This document shows positions 24,736 to 33,636 of a stretch of 64,000 nucleotides of DNA, one piece after another. The notes beneath the pieces were generated by a model, which saw only the letters and a program-made list of their open reading frames with translations, was not told the origin of the DNA and searched no databases. Made by a program: the position numbers and the translations under genes. The first letter of the stretch is position 1; each line of letters opens with the position of its first letter. Source of the DNA: Haliotispira sp965263485. GTDB lineage: Bacteria; Spirochaetota; Spirochaetia; SP-2023. Location of the stretch: contig CBDHHO010000004.1 in NCBI GenBank assembly GCA_965263485.1, positions 1,984,001 to 2,048,000 of the forward strand, written 5' to 3'.

Positions 24736-26862
24736 TTAAATTGTCTTCACATCCGTGTGAGGGCTCATGAGCTTAAAAATTTGTTCGACGTTGATTTTGA
24801 CGCTGTCATCCTTGAAGCCGGAGTCTCGGAAGACAACGCGCAGCGGCTGCCGCCCCGCGAGCTCTTTGCAGAAGTCCTCGGTGATCTTACCGCCTTTTTC
24901 AAAACAGGCCGCAAGCGCATTTCCGTCAACGAAAAAGACTTCATTTTTAACCACGGAACACACAGAAGACACAGAATTTTTATCTTTATTACTTGCCGTC
25001 TTTTCTGTAGTAATAATCTCTTTAGTAATTGGTAGTGTCAGGTCCACACCCCAGTCGAGCAGAACCTGGAAAAGCAGGTCTTCAGACGTGCGGTCGTCTT
25101 TAATGTTATCGGTGAGAAGGTTGAGCAGGTTTTGTTCAACAGCGTCCGGCGTGTAATAGACATCGGCCATATTGGATGAATCGACCTTGAGCACCCGAAA
25201 GCCGGTGTCCAGGTCAGGAGCAGTCATGGCATTATCTTCTTTGATTTTCTTTCCGGCCCGGCGGATACGTTCTTTGCTGATTTCGGCAATGGTTTTATAG
25301 CCTGCCTTGAATGCCTCGGATTTTTCATCACAAGCTTCCGGAAGCTGAACCATGATGAATTTTCGCTTTCCGCCGTCTTCGGCATTGAGCTGCATAACGG
25401 CATGGGCTGTACTTCCACTTCCAGCAAAAAAGTCTAACACAAGACTATTCTGATCAGTGGCTAAGGACAACATTCTTTGGATTAACTTTATTGGCTTTTT
25501 ACCATTCGAAAACTCTGTATCCCCCTCTTTAGTAAGATTGTTGTAATCTATGTCATCCCAAAGCGACGTAATTCTATCCATGTAGTAATAAGTCCCCTCT
25601 ATCTTTTCAACAACATCAGACAGAAGCATTACCATGTTGCGTTGATCGGCAGTTGATCCAGATTTGTAAAGAATCTCAATCATTGATCCTTCATTTCGTC
25701 CTTTTATTGGAACATATTCACACCCATACATTGGGTAATAGAACTCCTTTGTTTCCCTAATGACGGTTTGCCTCACACTACTTTGAGCATTGGTCGTGCG
25801 AAATATTTTATCTGCGTATTGGTTATAAACATCTTCGACAGATATATTTTTATAACGTGCAAAAGATTGGAGAGACATTGTCTCAAGGGTTTTGTATCCG
25901 TAATAACGAATGTTTTTATTTTTATCTTCTTTAATTAGAATCTTGTCTTCTAATTTCGTTATAATTGACGTGTACTTCCAGCTCTTACCTTCCAGCTCAT
26001 AGGTACGAATCCGATCTGACAGCTTTGTCTTTATATAGACAGGATTAAGAAGCAACGATTCCTTATTGCTTGCATATACCCAAATAAACTCCGTTGCATC
26101 TTTCAAGCTCTTGCCTTCAGAACTTCCAGAAACGCCGCCAATTTTCGTTTTAATCGTAACGATATTTAAGAAGTTTTCTTCACCATAAACTTCGTTACAA
26201 AGCTTTCCTAAAGACTCAACTTCATTGTCGTCGATGTGGACAAATATAACCCCATCGTCCTTGAGCAGGTTTCTGGCTAATTTAAGCCGTGAATACATCA
26301 TGCTCAACCAGTCGGAGTGGAAGCGGCCGTTAGAGTCGGTGTTAGCTACAAGGCGATTGCCTTCTTCATCTTTCTGCCCCGAATCCAACATGTATTCTTC
26401 CGTGGATTCAGCAAAGTTATCGGCATAGATAAAGTCCTTGCCAGTATTGTAGGGCGGATCGATATAGATCATCTTCACCTTGCCGAGATAGGTTTCCTGT
26501 AGAAGCTTCAGGGCATCCAGATTGTCGCCTTCAATAAAGAGGTTTTCGGTGCTGTCGAAATCGACGCTTTCTTCGCGGCAAGGGCGGAGTGTTTTTGCAA
26601 TGGGTGCGTTGGCGGTGAGCAGTGCTTCCCGTTTGCCGGGCCAGTTCAGATGGTAACGCTCCTGTGGCCCTTCAACGATATGTTCGGATAGCTCCTGCTT
26701 CAATAAATCCCAATCAACGGCCTTTTTCAAAACCACCTTTTCGCGTCCATTCGCGTCTTTCGCGGTTTCTTCTTTTTCAGTTACGCAGCCCGGGAAAAGG
26801 ACCGCCAGCTTTGCAATATTTTCTTCGGCAAAATTAGGGCTGTGCATTTTTAGTTTTTCCAT
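24736..26862 (-). CDS. mod: Type III DNA methyltransferase Mod, copy 1 (adenine-specific)
   Basis: 708 residues. Motif IV DPPYNTGKDF (about residue 134) precedes motif I LDFFAGSGSTAHAV (about 476), beta-class order. The ends are near-identical to Mod copy 2, but the central target-recognition region (DNA about 25435-26250) is unrelated and longer, with KTKIGGVSGSSEGKSLKD and WDDIDYNNL. It is separated from res by about 5.8 kb, so it would have to pair with the single Res in trans or by read-through. A repeat-derived ACGGAACACACAGAAG sequence lies within the shared 3' region and encodes VCSV. The GxxExxY gene precedes it by 12 bp. Confidence 0.93.
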   Translation of the reverse strand: MEKLKMHSPNFAEENIAKLAVLFPGCVTEKEETAKDANGREKVVLKKAVDWDLLKQELSEHIVEGPQERYHLNWPGKREALLTANAPIAKTLRPCREESVDFDSTENLFIEGDNLDALKLLQETYLGKVKMIYIDPPYNTGKDFIYADNFAESTEEYMLDSGQKDEEGNRLVANTDSNGRFHSDWLSMMYSRLKLARNLLKDDGVIFVHIDDNEVESLGKLCNEVYGEENFLNIVTIKTKIGGVSGSSEGKSLKDATEFIWVYASNKESLLLNPVYIKTKLSDRIRTYELEGKSWKYTSIITKLEDKILIKEDKNKNIRYYGYKTLETMSLQSFARYKNISVEDVYNQYADKIFRTTNAQSSVRQTVIRETKEFYYPMYGCEYVPIKGRNEGSMIEILYKSGSTADQRNMVMLLSDVVEKIEGTYYYMDRITSLWDDIDYNNLTKEGDTEFSNGKKPIKLIQRMLSLATDQNSLVLDFFAGSGSTAHAVMQLNAEDGGKRKFIMVQLPEACDEKSEAFKAGYKTIAEISKERIRRAGKKIKEDNAMTAPDLDTGFRVLKVDSSNMADVYYTPDAVEQNLLNLLTDNIKDDRTSEDLLFQVLLDWGVDLTLPITKEIITTEKTASNKDKNSVSSVCSVVKNEVFFVDGNALAACFEKGGKITEDFCKELAGRQPLRVVFRDSGFKDDSVKINVEQIFKLMSPHTDVKTI

Positions 26863-26874
26863 CGTTATATTTCC

Positions 26875-27309
26875 TTAACCGCGAAAGGCGCGAAAATCGC
26901 GAAAGTTGGTGTTAGCAATTCGTATAATTTCAGTTTTTGGGAAGCTGCCGAAATTGACGAGCAGTCCCAATTCGAGACTGGTAGTTTTGAGGTAATTTAA
27001 GAGCTGTGCTTTATGTTCAGGTGCCAACTCTTTGACCGCTTTGATTTCAACAATGATTTTATTGTAGCAAATAAAGTCAGGCTTGTATGTCTGGTTGAGA
27101 GTCTCACCTTTGTAATTCAGCTGAAGCCTGACTTGAGATTGAAACAGGATGCCACGTTTCGTTAACTCCTTCTCCATGCACTCCTGATAAACAGCCTCCA
27201 GGAATCCGCAGCCCATCTCTTTATACACATCAAAGATTGCCCCTTGAATGGCGTAGCATTCATCAGGAAACAAAACCTTTTCGTGTGTTTCGCGTTTTTC
27301 GCGGTTCAT
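26875..27309 (-). CDS. GxxExxY family protein, copy 1
   Basis: 144 residues with GFLEAVYQECMEKEL and the D-ExK pattern PDFI...VEIKAV; identical in protein to copy 2 at 22241, with a silent difference visible near 27207. It lies between DUF4391 and mod1. A 129-bp tandem duplication (27266-27523) covers its start and the end of DUF4391. Family function is not established; a nuclease-like fold is inferred from the motif. Confidence 0.85.
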   Translation of the reverse strand: MNREKRETHEKVLFPDECYAIQGAIFDVYKEMGCGFLEAVYQECMEKELTKRGILFQSQVRLQLNYKGETLNQTYKPDFICYNKIIVEIKAVKELAPEHKAQLLNYLKTTSLELGLLVNFGSFPKTEIIRIANTNFRDFRAFRG

Positions 27310-27523
27310 TTTCTTAATCCCTCAATTTCCTGCTTCAGTGCATTTAATGTTCGGTTCAGTTCCACTCGTCGATTGAACTGCTTCTCTTTCTTTAGGAAAC
27401 AAAACCTTTTCGTGTGTTTCGCGTTTTTCGCGGTTCATTTTCTTAATCCCTCAATTTCCTGCTTCAGTGCATTTAATGTTCGGTTCAGTTCCACTCGTCG
27501 ATTGAATTGCTTCTCTTTCTTTA
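27266..27523. repeat. Two tandem 129-bp copies spanning the DUF4391/GxxExxY junction
   Basis: 27266-27394 and 27395-27523 are almost identical (a C/T difference in GATTGAAC/TTGC). Each begins GGAAACAAAACC and ends CTTTCTTTA. The unit is 43 codons, and its duplication separated the DUF4391 stop from the next start, which overlap by 4 bp in the other block. The region 27310-27434 is therefore a leftover coding duplicate, not a new gene. Confidence 0.88.
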
Positions 27524-28097
27524 TTCGGCTCTCCACCTTTTCAGATTCGCGCTCTTTGGCACGGAACAGGTCAACTCTTGAGACCAAGTCGTCCAGCTTC
27601 TCCCCCTGTCGAAAAGGGAGAGGACTTAGACTCGTTAAAAGCGACTGATAAAGAGCTCCCATATTGAGCACCACCGGAAGCTCGGATGTTGTATTGCCTT
27701 CCTTCATCCAGTCGGATAGGAAATAGCTGCTGACCACCCATTTGCTTTTGTCGGCTTCGCTGGGCCTCTTGTAACAGGCGGCATACTTGATTTTGCCGCC
27801 ATATTTCAATTCAAACAGAATGGGAGAAGGTATTGCCTTGTCTATGGTGTGCAGAACTTCCTGCGACAACTCCCCGGTTCTTAAGAGTATGGTAAAAACT
27901 TGAATTTCCTGAACGCCATCACTGGCTGGAAGGTTAATCGTTGCCGATGCGAGCTTGTGTGACCAGATGATCTTTGCAACCTCCTTGCCGAACAGCTCTT
28001 TAATCTTGCTGTTCGTCGTGGCATGATCGTAGATTTTACTCTTGGCAAGCATCTTTCCAAATGCAGCTGCCTTGGGAAAGTTATATAGCGAACTCAT
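27435..28097 (-). CDS. DUF4391 family protein
   Basis: 220 residues, full length. The N-terminus reads MSSLYNFPKAAAFGKMLAKSK, typical of DUF4391, with LPASDGVQEIQVFTILLR and a C-terminal coiled-coil (ESEKVESRIKKEKQFNRR). The family has no established activity and is found next to DEAD/SNF2 helicases and type III-like methylases (recalled context, not checked here). Its start overlaps the helicase stop by 4 bp, so the two are translated together and probably act together. The C-terminal third also exists as a fragment at 22672. Confidence 0.85.
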   Translation of the reverse strand: MSSLYNFPKAAAFGKMLAKSKIYDHATTNSKIKELFGKEVAKIIWSHKLASATINLPASDGVQEIQVFTILLRTGELSQEVLHTIDKAIPSPILFELKYGGKIKYAACYKRPSEADKSKWVVSSYFLSDWMKEGNTTSELPVVLNMGALYQSLLTSLSPLPFRQGEKLDDLVSRVDLFRAKERESEKVESRIKKEKQFNRRVELNRTLNALKQEIEGLRK

Positions 28098-31000
28098 GCT
28101 TTGTCCTCCTTAACGACCAAGAAGGAGATGAGTTCAAAATCATCCAGCCCATGAATGGTGTTTACCAAAGCGGTTGTATTTGTACCTGAAAACAGACTAT
28201 CGATGTCCTTGTCTTCTTTGACCTCAATCATCGTCCGGATTGCCTGGCCGAGAAGCTCTGAATATTTCAGCATATTTCTTCCATCACCCGTTTCAGCGTT
28301 GAAGGCATTGCATAAAGAATTGCTTGGCAGTTCCTTTCCTTTGCAGCTTGTTCTTACCAGATCCAAAAGGGACTTAACCTGCGTGTGGTCTGTAATGACC
28401 TGACCATCGTCGCTAATGTAGATCAGATAATACGGATGCAGCCGGTTATGCTGATTGATGTTGACGCCTGAATTTCTATTCCGGAGCGTAAAGATCACTC
28501 CCGGTTGTAACCCTATATTCTCATTTGCTGCTACGATAGCGTGGAGTCCATTGGGTAAATGACCTAAGTCACCGTTGCTCTTGATATGGTGCAGCAGATC
28601 CATACGGAAGTCGTTGAGCCCGAGATCGGTTATGTTTACACCCGTTTTCAGGTTTTCCAGTTCGATTACTTCATCCTGAAGATGGCGGAGCTGCTCTTTT
28701 CGATAACTGATGTCATTGGATTGGGCCGAAAGCACATTGTCGTCACCGGTACCGGCAAGATCGACAATGTGCATGCGGTTTTCCACACGTTCTTTCAGAT
28801 TGATGTACTCATCCAGCGAAATGTCGGGCCAGTAGTTCACCAGCTGAATGGATTCGTTCGGCGATCCGATACGGTCAATTCGGCCAAAGCGCTGAATAAT
28901 GCGAACCGGATTCCAATGAATATCGTAGTTAATCAAGTAGTCGCAATCCTGAAGGTTTTGCCCTTCAGATATACAATCAGTTCCTATCAGTAGGTTGATC
29001 TCACCGGATTCTTCCGGAAGGATAAGAGCTTTTTCTTTTGATATCGGAGAGAAAAGAATGAGGATGGATTGAAAATCATATCCCTTTTTCAGTGTTGTTT
29101 TTGGGGTATCTTTCCCTGTAACGCGCCCGGAATGTATGCCGATTGCCCGAAGCTCGTTGGACAGATTTTCATAAAGGTAGTTGGCGGTATCGGCAAAGGC
29201 GGTGAACACGATGATCTTCTTATTACCCGGATTAATAGGTTTTTGAATTTTTTCTAAAACATGAGCTTTTATATGCTGAAGTTTTGAGTCATCAGCGGGA
29301 CCGACCTTTTTCATTTCCGTCAGCAATTCTTTTATCAAAAAAAGGTCTGCCTTGAGGTCATGCTCCCAAGAGGGCAAGTCCATGTCGCCCAGACTCACCT
29401 GAACCTTCCCTCCAATCATAAAGTCACCAAAGCCGGTAAGATCATCATCTTCGGCTTCCAGATCTCCAAGAGAATCGGCCAGATCGTGAATGGTGCAGTC
29501 AGATCCTGATTGTTTAAACTGTTCAATCTTTGCCAGCATGGAGTTATGATTTTGTTCAAGAGACCCAAGGGTCAGCCGGAAAGATTCCACTGAGCTTTCA
29601 AGGCGTTTAAGAAGGTTAGTCGTCATCAAGGACTGAAGGCTCTTTTCGCGGTCGGCCTGTCGTAGCTTTCCTTTTCCGCCTTCAACTGCAGTGTCATAGA
29701 GTTCCTCGTATTTCTTCAGGCGGCTCGGGAGGATGTAGCTGACCGGTGCATATACGGAGAGTTTTAACAGTGATAATTGTACATAGATCTCGCTAAAACT
29801 CATGACATCCCGACGGGAAGTCAGCGGGCAACGGAATGAAAGTGGCTTTCTTCTAACCGGGAATTTGCCAATGTCGGTTGTGTCGTAGAAGGTTTCAATA
29901 TGTTTTCTGGAGCGGGCGATTGTTACGCTGTCCAGCAACTCGAAAAAATCAAAATCAAGCGCATCCAGTATGGATTTGGCGGTGCGCTCTTCGGGGGGTA
30001 GTTTTGACCATGAGTTAAATACAGTCTGTGCGTGACGGAAAATCTCTTCAACTGTTTTGCCTGTCCGCAATTTGCTGCTCAGGTTTTCTGATTCGCCTTC
30101 ATATGCCAATGCCAATTGGTTTCTAAGATCATTGAACCTGTTATTAACCGGTGTTGCAGAAAGCATTAAGACTTTTGTTTTGACCCCGTCCCTGATGACA
30201 GAATTCATCAGTTTTTTGTATCGGGTTTCCTTATCCTTGTAGGCATCGTTATTTCTGAAATTGTGAGACTCATCAATGACCACGAGATCATAGTTGCCCC
30301 AGTTGATTTTGTTCAGCGGTGTCCCAAAAGACTCCCCACTTGTACGCTGCAAATCCGTGTGGCAGAGGACATCGTAATTTAAACGGTCTTTAGCCAGAAT
30401 ATTCGTCTTCAGGTTCCGGTTGTAATTCAACCAGTTATCCGCCAGCTTCTTCGGGCAAAGTACCAAAACAGAGCGGTTGCGGAGCTCGTAATATTTAATG
30501 ACTGCTAAGGCGGTGAAAGTTTTCCCCAGACCAACACTGTCGGCAAGGATACACCCGTTAAAGCTTTCAAGTTTATTTATGATCCCGGTTGCTGCATCCT
30601 TTTGAAAATTAAAAAGCTTATTCCAGACGACACTATTCTTATAGCCGGTTAGATCATTGGGCAGAACGTCTTCATTCAAATCCTCAAGGAACTCGTTGAA
30701 GATGTTATAAAGCATGAGGAAATAGATTTTTTCGGGGGAGTTCTCCTGATAAACGGATTCGATATGTGCGCAAATAGTATCTGTCACATCTTTTAGATTT
30801 GAAGAATCACTCCAGATCTGATTGAAAAGCTTCAGCCATTTTTGAGTTGAAGGTGCATCGTCAAATTTGGTTATAAAATTTGAGACAGCATCACCTTGCT
30901 GATAGCCAAGATCAACTGCCGTAAAGCCGTGGAGCGGCATATATGCAGCCGTATCATCGCCTTTATTTAAACATGCAAATTCCTGCATTGGTGCTTTGGT

Positions 31001-31366
31001 GGAATTTGATCGGAAGCTGGCTTTGCGTCTAATCCATTCTGCACACTCTTTGGCAATAGCGCGTTGCGTCAGCTTATTTTTAAGCTGTATTTCAAATTCG
31101 CTTCCATAGAGATTTCGCTCACGCTGTTGCTTCGGAATGTGAAATTCCCGACGCTCTTTGGAGACCTTGTCGGTTACTTCATTAGGTACAAATGCCGGTG
31201 CGGTAAAAATGAACTCAAGTGAGTCCACCTTCTCCAGTTCCTTTTTTAGAGCTTCGTATGCATAAATGGAAAAGCAGGAGGCCGCAATTTTCAGTTTGGA
31301 ACCGGGCTGAATGGCTTGCTTGAGGTCATCTCCCCAGAGGGCATTTATGTTGTCCAATATTTGCAT
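28094..31366 (-). CDS. SNF2/DEAD-type helicase with PLD-like N-terminus
   Basis: 1090 residues. Seen: Walker A region DSVGLGKTFTALAVI (about residue 276), DESH box VVIDESHNF (about 362), SATPVNNR (about 401), KIIVFTAFADTANYL (about 720) and motif VI IIQRFGRIDRIGS (about 835), the full superfamily 2 set. The N-terminal about 170 residues (KIAASCFSIYAYEALKKEL...EFIFTAPAF) look like the phospholipase-D-like module of this helicase class, but no clear HxK motif is present, so nuclease activity is doubtful. It is first of the large genes of the island and overlaps DUF4391 by 4 bp. A defence role is inferred from context. Confidence 0.9.
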   Translation of the reverse strand: MQILDNINALWGDDLKQAIQPGSKLKIAASCFSIYAYEALKKELEKVDSLEFIFTAPAFVPNEVTDKVSKERREFHIPKQQRERNLYGSEFEIQLKNKLTQRAIAKECAEWIRRKASFRSNSTKAPMQEFACLNKGDDTAAYMPLHGFTAVDLGYQQGDAVSNFITKFDDAPSTQKWLKLFNQIWSDSSNLKDVTDTICAHIESVYQENSPEKIYFLMLYNIFNEFLEDLNEDVLPNDLTGYKNSVVWNKLFNFQKDAATGIINKLESFNGCILADSVGLGKTFTALAVIKYYELRNRSVLVLCPKKLADNWLNYNRNLKTNILAKDRLNYDVLCHTDLQRTSGESFGTPLNKINWGNYDLVVIDESHNFRNNDAYKDKETRYKKLMNSVIRDGVKTKVLMLSATPVNNRFNDLRNQLALAYEGESENLSSKLRTGKTVEEIFRHAQTVFNSWSKLPPEERTAKSILDALDFDFFELLDSVTIARSRKHIETFYDTTDIGKFPVRRKPLSFRCPLTSRRDVMSFSEIYVQLSLLKLSVYAPVSYILPSRLKKYEELYDTAVEGGKGKLRQADREKSLQSLMTTNLLKRLESSVESFRLTLGSLEQNHNSMLAKIEQFKQSGSDCTIHDLADSLGDLEAEDDDLTGFGDFMIGGKVQVSLGDMDLPSWEHDLKADLFLIKELLTEMKKVGPADDSKLQHIKAHVLEKIQKPINPGNKKIIVFTAFADTANYLYENLSNELRAIGIHSGRVTGKDTPKTTLKKGYDFQSILILFSPISKEKALILPEESGEINLLIGTDCISEGQNLQDCDYLINYDIHWNPVRIIQRFGRIDRIGSPNESIQLVNYWPDISLDEYINLKERVENRMHIVDLAGTGDDNVLSAQSNDISYRKEQLRHLQDEVIELENLKTGVNITDLGLNDFRMDLLHHIKSNGDLGHLPNGLHAIVAANENIGLQPGVIFTLRNRNSGVNINQHNRLHPYYLIYISDDGQVITDHTQVKSLLDLVRTSCKGKELPSNSLCNAFNAETGDGRNMLKYSELLGQAIRTMIEVKEDKDIDSLFSGTNTTALVNTIHGLDDFELISFLVVKEDKA

Positions 31367-31407
31367 AGTTTTTGCCGCCTATTTTTCCATCAGTTCATCA
31401 CGATGCA

Positions 31408-31608
31408 TTATTTGACTTTGTTGGATTCTTCTGAAGAATCTGCACCACCTGTCCTTACCCATTCGTCGACTTCGTCTTTCTTGAATTTCCAAAGACGACC
31501 GATCTTGTGGGCGGGCATGCCTTTCTCGCTTATCCACTTATAGACGGTATCTCGCTTGATCCCGAGATAGTCTCCAATTTCATCTACGGACAACCATCTG
31601 TCTTCCAT
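31408..31608 (-). CDS. Excisionase-like helix-turn-helix DNA-binding protein
   Basis: 66 residues from ATG 31608, selected because GGAG lies 6 bp upstream; the frame extends upstream without a better start. Seen: WLSVDEIGDYLGIKRDTVYK followed by MPAHKIGRLWKFKKDEVDEW, the canonical MerR/excisionase-type HTH_17 pattern. It is first in the leftward island gene order, 41 bp before the helicase, and may regulate the island or act as a recombination directionality factor. No integrase is in the window, so the latter is only a possibility. Confidence 0.85.
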   Translation of the reverse strand: MEDRWLSVDEIGDYLGIKRDTVYKWISEKGMPAHKIGRLWKFKKDEVDEWVRTGGADSSEESNKVK

Positions 31609-32045
31609 TTTCGACTCCATCATTCTTTGAGGGCCGTCCAAACGGCTCGTCAAGTTGTTTAACCGGACAGCATCCCATAGGGGCACAATCCGGCTACATT
31701 AGGTTAAACAGGGTTAAAGATATATAGATAAAATGAAAAATCAAGTTTTCTTTCCGGATTTAACCGAGTTTAGCCGAATTTCTCGTCATCCCAGTACCCC
31801 TCGGGAAGGCGGCAAACTGCCTCAGAGGATATGGTCGAGGCCATGGTATGTCCAGCAAGAGAAAAACCGATCTTGGCATTTTCGGGGAGTTCGATGGTGT
31901 TCTGTGTTCGATCGGCCAGCGGATCAGCGGTGCCGGCGGCCAGTATTGAGCTCTCCGGGACTTCCAAGGCCGGAAACCCGGCGGGAGGACAGACCTGTTA
32001 TTTGTGTAGCCGAGTTTGTGGAGATTCTGGAAAAAGGATAGAGTA
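31609..32045. other. Upstream region of the island and unassigned spacer
   Basis: Contains several TTTAACC/GGTTAAA motifs (TTGTTTAACCGG near 31653, AGGTTAAACAGGGTTAAAG near 31701, GGATTTAACCGAG near 31756), a possible operator array or attachment site for the HTH protein at 31408. From 31770 to 32040 both strands have open frames (minus-strand NTIELPENAKIGFSLAGHT is the most protein-like), but none has a convincing start or family, so I call no gene. Confidence 0.35.
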
Positions 32046-32345
32046 ATGGCCAAAAGACGCATGGATCTTGAGACCGAACGGACTATGAAAAAAGAGCTGA
32101 ATGCTCTGATTACCCAGCTCTTGGACGATGTGGAATCGGGACGTGCAGATGAGGACAGCGCCCAGTCAGAACTTGCTGAATTCCGCAAGCGTTACGGGTT
32201 CACCAGTGAGAAGGCTTTCGAGCCTTACCAGCAAGCCGCCCTGCAAAAAATGCAAGCAGAACGAGCTGCGAAGCTGGGCACTCGAAGCACTCAGGAAAGT
32301 GAAAGCTATGACGATGACTGGCCCCCGCCGGAACCAAAGAGTTGA
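32046..32345 (+). CDS. Small hydrophilic protein of unknown function
   Basis: 99 residues from ATG 32046 (AAAGGATAGAGTA upstream gives a reasonable Shine-Dalgarno). Highly charged: KRRMDLETERTMKKELNALI then LLDDVESGRADEDSAQSELA and a C-terminal acidic tail (ESYDDDWPPPEPKS). Predicted soluble, helical, cytoplasmic. I do not recognise the family. It lies just outside the island's HTH gene in opposite direction, followed 21 bp later by a small lipoprotein gene. Confidence 0.55.
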   Translation: MAKRRMDLETERTMKKELNALITQLLDDVESGRADEDSAQSELAEFRKRYGFTSEKAFEPYQQAALQKMQAERAAKLGTRSTQESESYDDDWPPPEPKS

Positions 32346-32366
32346 AATGAGGCAAAGGTGAGGAAA

Positions 32367-32468
32367 ATGAAAAGAAAAACATACAGGACCTCTCTTTGGG
32401 GATTGGTAATATCAACGATTGTATTGCTTTCAAATTGCAACAAGGCAGAACCCTCAGCACAATCTTAG
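32367..32468 (+). CDS. Very small putative lipoprotein
   Basis: 33 codons from ATG 32367 with GAGGAAA directly upstream. It reads KRKTYRTSLWGLV, a hydrophobic segment, then lipobox LLSNC and NKAEPSAQS. The whole product is a lipoprotein signal peptide plus nine residues, so it is either an entericidin-like mini-lipoprotein or the front of a gene cut off; a TIR element begins 6 bp after the stop. Too small for confident family assignment. Confidence 0.5.
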   Translation: MKRKTYRTSLWGLVISTIVLLSNCNKAEPSAQS

Positions 32469-32474
32469 AATAAA

Positions 32475-32637
32475 GGGGGGCCTCTAAAAATTCGCTTTTG
32501 ATGCTGAGTGAGCAAGATTTTGCCGAGCGCGAGAAATGGAAGCCGAGGCATACTTTGTTGTATGGTAAGGCTTTCGTGACGAAGCGATTCGGCAATAAGA
32601 TCGCCGCTCAGCGCAAAATTGGAATTTTCAGAGTCCC
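32475..32637 (+). mobile_element. TIR element, type A, 163 bp, with TAAA target duplication
   Basis: Left end GGGGGGCCTCTAAAAATTCG, right end GAATTTTCAGAGTCCCC; TAAA at 32471-32474 and 32638-32641. The plus strand is open from end to end, with KPRHTLLYGKAFVT and KIGIFRVP. Nearly identical in its first 115 bp to the element entering the right window edge at 63886. Confidence 0.85.
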
Positions 32638-32754
32638 CTAAATATATGCGCTATAAAATAGAGCATGGTCAAAGGGTTATAGTTCGTTCTATTCATAATC
32701 GACCATTAAAAGATTCTGGTGATTCAGTGACTTATCTACATGAACAGAAAAATT

Positions 32755-33384
32755 TACATAATGGCGGACGCAGGGTATTGTCCAGTTGTGGCTGCCGCAC
32801 GACTTCGGCCCAGGCTATCACGTTGACATCGTTATCGATCAGCACCGACAGCCCCAGTTCTTCGCCGTAGTAACGAGCCAGGGGAAAGTCGTGCCACAGG
32901 GGATGTAGGGCGGCGAATCGGGTTTGCCGGAGGAAAAGTCAACGGGAAAGGGGAAGCCCAGACCTAGGAGTCTGCCGTGGACCTGAGAGTTCTCTTCGAT
33001 TAGATTGCGCAGAAAACTTCGCAGTTGGGTGTTGCAACTTTGTGGTTCATGAATTTCTGTGGGCTCGATTTCTTTTTGGGCAACGACCTGATAGTTTAAG
33101 TTGACAATTTGGACACTAAAGCGTCGGGTGCCCAGCAATCCGCCGATAAAATAACCTCGTTTGGGATTGATGGAGAGCTTGAGTTTGCGCTGTGCTGGGA
33201 GTTTCTCTTCCTCGGTGAGCAGCCCTCTTGCCAGCAGCTCGGCGACTTGCAGGGATACAGTCGACCGCGCCAAACCGCAAAAGTCGGCAATTTCGCTGCG
33301 GCTCATGGCTCCGGCACAGCGCACGGCATTGTAGATTGATTGGCTGGCTTTTTCGTTGTAGGTTATGGGCCCTGAGTATGGCAA
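32755..33384 (-). pseudogene. Truncated, frameshifted ROK-family transcriptional regulator
   Basis: Starts with a winged-helix HTH (MSRSEIADFCGLARSTVSLQ, then VAELLARGLL), then a ROK-type kinase-like half (SINPKRGYFIGGLLG, LGLGFPFPVDF). Near 32910 the frame shifts and continues PLWHDFPLARYYGEELGL and VLIDNDVNVIAWAE, the ROK sugar-binding/ATPase core. It ends near 32755, so about half of the protein is missing. ROK regulators control sugar genes; this one is almost certainly dead. The 32638-32754 spacer holds nothing I recognise. Confidence 0.8.
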
Positions 33385-33636
33385 CTTGCCGGGCTCATGA
33401 CAATCTTATACCATTCAGTAAAATTAGAGTTGGATAGATGCCCACCTACATCTGGTCAATGATTTCAGGACAGCGTAAAACCCTCTTCCGGTTGCTGAGT
33501 CCCGTAGAATTCCAATCTGAGCGCGGAGCGCGAAGATTAGAAATTCAAGGTGTACCGAAGTACCCCGTTCTCCCATGCTGCGCCAGCTCGCCATTTTTTA
33601 ATTGCGCTGTACGGACAAAACAGCTATATTGAAACC

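Noticed and set aside
28155..31266. Phospholipase D nuclease activity in the helicase N-terminus
   Set aside because: The fold context is suggestive, but I see no HxK(x)4D motif, so I do not claim nuclease activity.
31733..32041. Overlapping open frames on both strands right of the island
   Set aside because: No Shine-Dalgarno, conserved motif or consistent codon pattern; described as unassigned spacer.
33438..33632. Short plus-strand frame before the first Rpn gene
   Set aside because: It runs through type B element-like and upstream repeat sequence shared with 15709-15763, not a gene.
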